NCBI GenBank assembly: GCA_946885335.1
Contig: CAMPGG010000186.1
Coordinates: 1 to 6,980, forward strand
Direction: 5' to 3'
Length of the DNA stretch: 6,980 bases
Source of the DNA: an uncultured Chitinophagaceae bacterium
GTDB taxonomy: Bacteria; Bacteroidota; Bacteroidia; Chitinophagales; Chitinophagaceae
A model generated the notes under the pieces. It was not told where the DNA came from and did no database searches. It saw only the letters and a list, made by a program, of their open reading frames with translations. The position numbers were made by a program, and so were the translations under genes. Shown piece after piece: positions 5,257 through 6,980 of this stretch (position 1 is its first letter; each line of letters opens with the position of its first letter).

Positions 5257-6888
5257 ATGGCACCTCGTGCAAAAGATTATTTTAAAAGTTTCCCGAATGA
5301 TATTACATCTTCAGTTGTTGTTTTCCTTGTTGCTTTACCGCTATGCCTTGGTATTGCGCTTGCTTCCGGTGCACCATTGTTCAGTGGTTTGATTGCCGGC
5401 ATTATTGGCGGAATAGTGGTTGGCATTGCCAGTAAATCACATTTAAGCGTTAGTGGCCCTGCAGCCGGTTTAACAGCAATCGTTGCAACCGCTCTATTTA
5501 CATTACCATCTTTTGAGGCATTTTTATTGGCCGTAGTTTTAGCCGGTGTAATGCAAATTGCACTTGGATTTGCTAAAGCTGGTGTAATAGGCGACTTTGT
5601 TCCTAACAGCGTAATCAAAGGAATGCTGGCAGCTATCGGTATAATATTAATTCTTAACCAGTTTCCACATTTGCTGGGCGATGATTCTCAATTTGTAAAA
5701 GATGAATCCGTAAAACAAGATGATGATGGAAATATTTTTGCTAATTTTTTCCAATCATTTTTACACATAACACCAGCAGCATTATTTATAGGTTTAACAT
5801 GCCTTGTTTTTTATATTTTATGGGAGAAACTGACCGCTAAAACCAGGCATTTTATAAAATTTATTCCGGCGCCTTTACTGGTTGTATTTATTGGTGTTGG
5901 ATTAAATATTTTATTTCAACAAACTGGTTGGTTTCAAGCTTTGGACGGCGAGCATTTGGTAGCTATTCCTATCGCAAATTCAGCTACAGAATTTATTTCT
6001 TTTTTTAGCTTTCCCGATTTTAACCAGCTTTTTAATCAACAGGTTTTAATCACTGCAGTTACACTTGCACTTGTGGCAAGCCTGGAGAGTTTATTAGCAA
6101 TAGAGGCTATCGATGATATTGATCCCTACCAAAGAGTGACTCCAACCAACAGGGAATTGAAAGCGCAGGGCCTTGGCAATATTTGTTCGGGACTGATTGG
6201 TGGCTTACCGGTAACCAGCGTCATCGTTCGTTCTTCGGTTAATGTAAATTCAGGTGCTAAAACAAAAATGTCTGCTGTTTATCATGGCATATTGTTATTG
6301 GTATCCGTTGCATTTATTCCTTTCTTATTGAACATGATACCCAAAACCGTTTTAGCAGCAATATTGATTTACACCGGTTTTAAATTGGCTAAACCCGCAT
6401 TGTTCAAAGCATTTTATAAAAAGGGATTAGACCAGTTTCTGCCATTTGTTATAACCATTATGGCTATCTTATTAACTGACCTTTTAGTTGGCGTGTTAAT
6501 CGGAATTGCAGCAGGATTATTTTTTATCATTCGCAGTAATTTTAAATCTGCCGTATTTGTTGTTAATGATGATAACCGTTATCATTTCAGGTTGAGGAAA
6601 GATGTTTCCTTTTTAAACAAGGCAATCATCAAAAGAAAACTCGAAGAGGTTTCTGAAAATTCATATGTATTGATAGATACATCCCGGGCCGATTTTATTG
6701 ATAAAGATGTGGTGGAAACCATTGAAGACTTTATGTTGCATGCACCGCTTAAGAACATACAGGTGGAACTAAAACAAAACCGTTTAAGAAAAGAGGTCTT
6801 CGATAAAAAATTTCTTCATCAAAATGGAACTACCAAACTTGTACGCACACACGAAAAGGTAATTAGCAAAGTAGAAGTTGTTGAATAA
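5257..6888 (+). CDS. SulP-family anion transporter with STAS domain
   Basis: From the ATG at 5257 this is a 543-residue SulP (SLC26-type) inner-membrane transporter of normal length. The transport domain (about 10-428) has the N-terminal DITSSVVVFLVALPLCLGIA stretch, SVSGPAAGL (64-72), a polar Asp-rich loop (141-158), and the signature region SLESLLAIEAID (275-286) through GLPVTSVIVRSSVNVNSGAKT (316-336). Residues about 430-515 form a STAS domain, including VLIDTSRADFIDKDVVETIE (471-490). Family members carry sulfate, bicarbonate or other anions. Neighbouring sulfur genes favour sulfate, but many bacterial SulP genes pair with carbonic anhydrases, and the downstream gene is outside the window. 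The frame stays open upstream to an ATG at 5113, which would add 48 residues and overlap the previous gene by 58 nt. I prefer 5257 because homology begins there and AAAAAGAAAAATT precedes it. Confidence 0.9.
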   Translation: MAPRAKDYFKSFPNDITSSVVVFLVALPLCLGIALASGAPLFSGLIAGIIGGIVVGIASKSHLSVSGPAAGLTAIVATALFTLPSFEAFLLAVVLAGVMQIALGFAKAGVIGDFVPNSVIKGMLAAIGIILILNQFPHLLGDDSQFVKDESVKQDDDGNIFANFFQSFLHITPAALFIGLTCLVFYILWEKLTAKTRHFIKFIPAPLLVVFIGVGLNILFQQTGWFQALDGEHLVAIPIANSATEFISFFSFPDFNQLFNQQVLITAVTLALVASLESLLAIEAIDDIDPYQRVTPTNRELKAQGLGNICSGLIGGLPVTSVIVRSSVNVNSGAKTKMSAVYHGILLLVSVAFIPFLLNMIPKTVLAAILIYTGFKLAKPALFKAFYKKGLDQFLPFVITIMAILLTDLLVGVLIGIAAGLFFIIRSNFKSAVFVVNDDNRYHFRLRKDVSFLNKAIIKRKLEEVSENSYVLIDTSRADFIDKDVVETIEDFMLHAPLKNIQVELKQNRLRKEVFDKKFLHQNGTTKLVRTHEKVISKVEVVE

Positions 6889-6950
6889 TGGATTGAAGTG
6901 TATTTATTGTGTATTAATTATTAGTACAAGCAATTCACTAAGAATAAAAT

Positions 6951-6978
6951 AAAAAAGCTCCTGGAGTATCAGGCAGCT
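6951..6978. terminator. possible (bi)directional terminator at the window edge
   Basis: An A6 run (6951-6956) is followed by AGCTCCTG (6956-6963), a 6-nt loop GAGTAT and CAGG-c-AGCT (6970-6978), an 8-bp stem with one bulged C. Read on the minus strand it is a stem followed by TTTTTTATTTTATTC, a good terminator for a convergent gene to the right. It starts about 65 nt after the SulP stop, and could also end that transcript if a T-run follows just outside the window. Confidence 0.45.
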
Positions 6979-6980
6979 AT

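Noticed and set aside
1..6980. Mobile elements, CRISPR arrays, tRNA or rRNA genes
   Set aside because: No transposase or integrase, terminal repeats, regularly spaced repeats or RNA gene signatures were found; the window is filled by recognisable chromosomal genes.

Overview
The window looks like a chromosomal segment from a member of the Bacteroidota, probably a Chitinophagaceae- or Sphingobacteriia-like relative. The DNA is AT-rich. Start codons follow A-rich stretches (AAAG, AAAAGA) rather than strong Shine-Dalgarno sites. The promoter-like elements resemble TAnnTTTG, and the protein families are typical of that phylum. The lineage is inferred from these traits, not proven.

Layout. The left two thirds (3-4602) is all on the minus strand and forms a reactive-sulfur handling locus. 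In order of transcription it holds a TauE/SafE permease (3787-4602), a CstB-like persulfide dioxygenase-rhodanese fusion (2263-3663) closed by a strong terminator (2229-2258), then a tandem universal stress protein (1107-1940) followed by two YeeE/YedE-type sulfur-compound transporters (533-1090 and 3-416). The right third is on the plus strand. It holds a small membrane-anchored, His-rich protein (4820-5170) and a SulP anion transporter with a C-terminal STAS domain (5257-6888). A terminator-like hairpin sits at the right edge.

How the genes work together. Known counterparts are the staphylococcal cst operon (tauE, cstA, cstB, sqr) and the BigR/PigS-controlled loci of Proteobacteria (a persulfide dioxygenase 'blh' with two YeeE/YedE proteins). 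By analogy, the dioxygenase-rhodanese oxidises persulfides to sulfite/thiosulfate, TauE exports sulfite or a similar anion, and the YeeE/YedE pair moves thiosulfate or a related sulfur species. No sulfide:quinone reductase and no regulator gene lies in the window. SulP could carry sulfate or bicarbonate; the sequence does not decide.

The most notable observation is regulatory. The three minus-strand transcription units each carry a palindrome GTAAC-N4-GTTAC (two perfect, identical copies and one with a single mismatch), with the 5-4-5 geometry of Crp/Fnr-family sites. Each palindrome lies exactly 22 bp upstream of a TAnnTTTG-like -7 element. This predicts one shared Crp/Fnr-type activator binding near -40 and switching on tauE, the cstB-like gene and the usp-YeeE/YedE operon together.
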